Shown: positions 21,130-21,938 of the stretch, piece by piece
How the letters are laid out: every line of letters starts with the position of its first letter
How positions within the stretch are numbered: the first letter of the stretch is position 1
Assembly: GCA_050330055.1 (NCBI GenBank)
Contig: JBHJOF010000054.1
Location: 1-21,938 of the forward strand
Origin: JBHJOF01 sp050330055
GTDB lineage: Bacteria > Pseudomonadota > Alphaproteobacteria > Kiloniellales > JAKSDN01
DNA length: 21,938 nt
Direction of reading: 5' to 3'
The notes under the pieces: generated by a model
Seen by the model: the letters and a program-made list of their open reading frames with translations, nothing else
What the model was told of the DNA's origin: nothing
Database searches by the model: none
Position numbers and translations under genes: made by a program

Positions 21130-21938
21130 ATGGCGGATGAACAGGCCGAAGGCCAAGGCCGGCCCCGGTCGAAGCAGACCGCGGCGCCGCAGTCGGGCGG
21201 GACGCCGCCCGCGGCGGCGGCAAAGCCTGCAAGCCCCGGCGCAGTGCCGATCCGCGACCTGACGCGGCTGCGCGCGTTGGCCTGCAAGTTTCATCAGAAC
21301 GGTCGCCTGGCCGAGGCGGTGGCGGCCTACAACGCCTATCTCGCCGCGCGCCCCGGAGACTCCGGCATCTGGTCCAACTTGGGCGTGGCGTTGCGCTCGC
21401 AGCAGCGGCTGCAGGCCGCCGCGCTCTGCTATCGGCGCGCTCTGGAGATCAAGCCCGGCGACCCGGCGGCGCTCGGCAACCTGGGCAACGTGCTGAAGGA
21501 TCTGGACCTCTTCGACGAGGCCGTGGTTGTGCTCGGCGCCGCGGTCGAGGCGCAGCCCCGCGACCCCCGCCCGCGGTTCAACCTTGGCCTGGTCTATCGC
21601 GACGCCGCCCGCTTCGAAGAGGCGCTGGCGGCGATCGACGGCGCCCTGGCGCTGCAGCCGGGCGACGCTGCCATGCGCTGGGACCGGGCTCTGGTGCTGC
21701 TGCACCTTGGGCGTTTCGCCGAGGGCTGGCGGGACTATGCGACGCGCTGGGAGATCGGCGAGATCGCCCGGCCGGGTCATCGCCAGCCGCCTTGGCAGGG
21801 TGAGGACCTGGTCGGCAAGACCATCCTGCTCTACCCCGAGCAGGGCTTCGGCGACACCATCCTGGCCAGTCGCTTCATCGCCCAGGTCAAGGACCAAGGC
21901 GCCAGCGTGATCCTCGAATGCAAGCCGGCGCTGCGCCG
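21130..21938 (+). CDS. Second TPR/glycosyltransferase-9-like protein (3' end missing)
   Basis: An ATG at 21130, with GAGAGGACAG upstream, opens a frame that runs off the window (269 full codons seen). Residues 1-38 are low-complexity (Gln/Gly/Pro/Ala). TPR units follow from about 44 to 190 (for example ALCYRRALEIKPGDPAALGN and RFEEALAAIDGALALQPGDA). The start of a glycosyltransferase-9-like domain follows with PPWQGEDLVGKTILLYPEQG and FGDTI. Here the EQGxGD motif (237-242) is intact, unlike in the upstream paralogue. The 59-bp gap suggests one transcript with the preceding gene. What lies further downstream is unknown. Confidence 0.83.
   Translation, partial: MADEQAEGQGRPRSKQTAAPQSGGTPPAAAAKPASPGAVPIRDLTRLRALACKFHQNGRLAEAVAAYNAYLAARPGDSGIWSNLGVALRSQQRLQAAALCYRRALEIKPGDPAALGNLGNVLKDLDLFDEAVVVLGAAVEAQPRDPRPRFNLGLVYRDAARFEEALAAIDGALALQPGDAAMRWDRALVLLHLGRFAEGWRDYATRWEIGEIARPGHRQPPWQGEDLVGKTILLYPEQGFGDTILASRFIAQVKDQGASVILECKPALR

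Overview
This 21.9 kb window is high-GC chromosomal DNA from a Gram-negative bacterium, most likely an alphaproteobacterium of the Rhodospirillales/Kiloniellales type. This rests on gene order (dapF-mtaB-ftsY next to ffh-rpsP-rimM-trmD-rplS, then leuC/leuD/leuB and asd), on S16 and L19 with alanine/glutamate-rich tails, and on palindromic intergenic repeats of a style common in that class. No tRNA, rRNA, CRISPR array, transposase or phage gene was seen.

Layout. 1-949: the 5' end of a leftward exported-protein gene and a leftward EamA-type transporter. 950-1497: a long gap with a palindromic repeat. 1498-3303: an orphan cobalamin-dependent-type radical SAM protein, followed by a second repeat type, a 54-residue membrane peptide and another palindromic repeat. 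3895-5432: a copper chaperone of the SCO family (leftward) divergent from a small periplasmic cytochrome c, then a convergent DUF3574 lipoprotein. 5433-5939: a 31-bp inverted repeat and a 58-residue antitoxin-like protein. 5940-9152: the leftward operon dapF-mtaB-ftsY. 9153-9944: a 21-bp perfect inverted repeat, a 72-residue protein of unknown function and another palindromic repeat. 9945-13745: the rightward ffh-rpsP-rimM-trmD-rplS cluster. 13746-18083: leuC, an RDD-family membrane protein, leuD and leuB. 18084-18631: a 57-residue secreted peptide with its own apparent promoter and terminator. 18632 to the end: asd, then two successive TPR proteins with glycosyltransferase-9-like C-terminal parts, the second running off the window.

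How the genes work together. FtsY and Ffh are the two GTPases of co-translational membrane targeting. S16, RimM, TrmD and L19 serve ribosome structure, 30S maturation and tRNA m1G37 methylation, and MtaB modifies A37 of other tRNAs. LeuC, LeuD and LeuB carry out the isomerase and dehydrogenase steps of leucine synthesis. Asd and DapF belong to the aspartate/diaminopimelate pathway. The SCO protein and cytochrome c point to copper delivery and electron transfer in respiration.

Most of the window is conserved housekeeping. The less explained material is the radical SAM orphan, the small proteins at 3542, 5681, 9411 and 18222, the TPR/glycosyltransferase-like pair, and several families of palindromic DNA. 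One palindromic copy has become the coding 3' end of mtaB and may overlap the ftsY start. I did not find a clear-cut new defence or mobile system.
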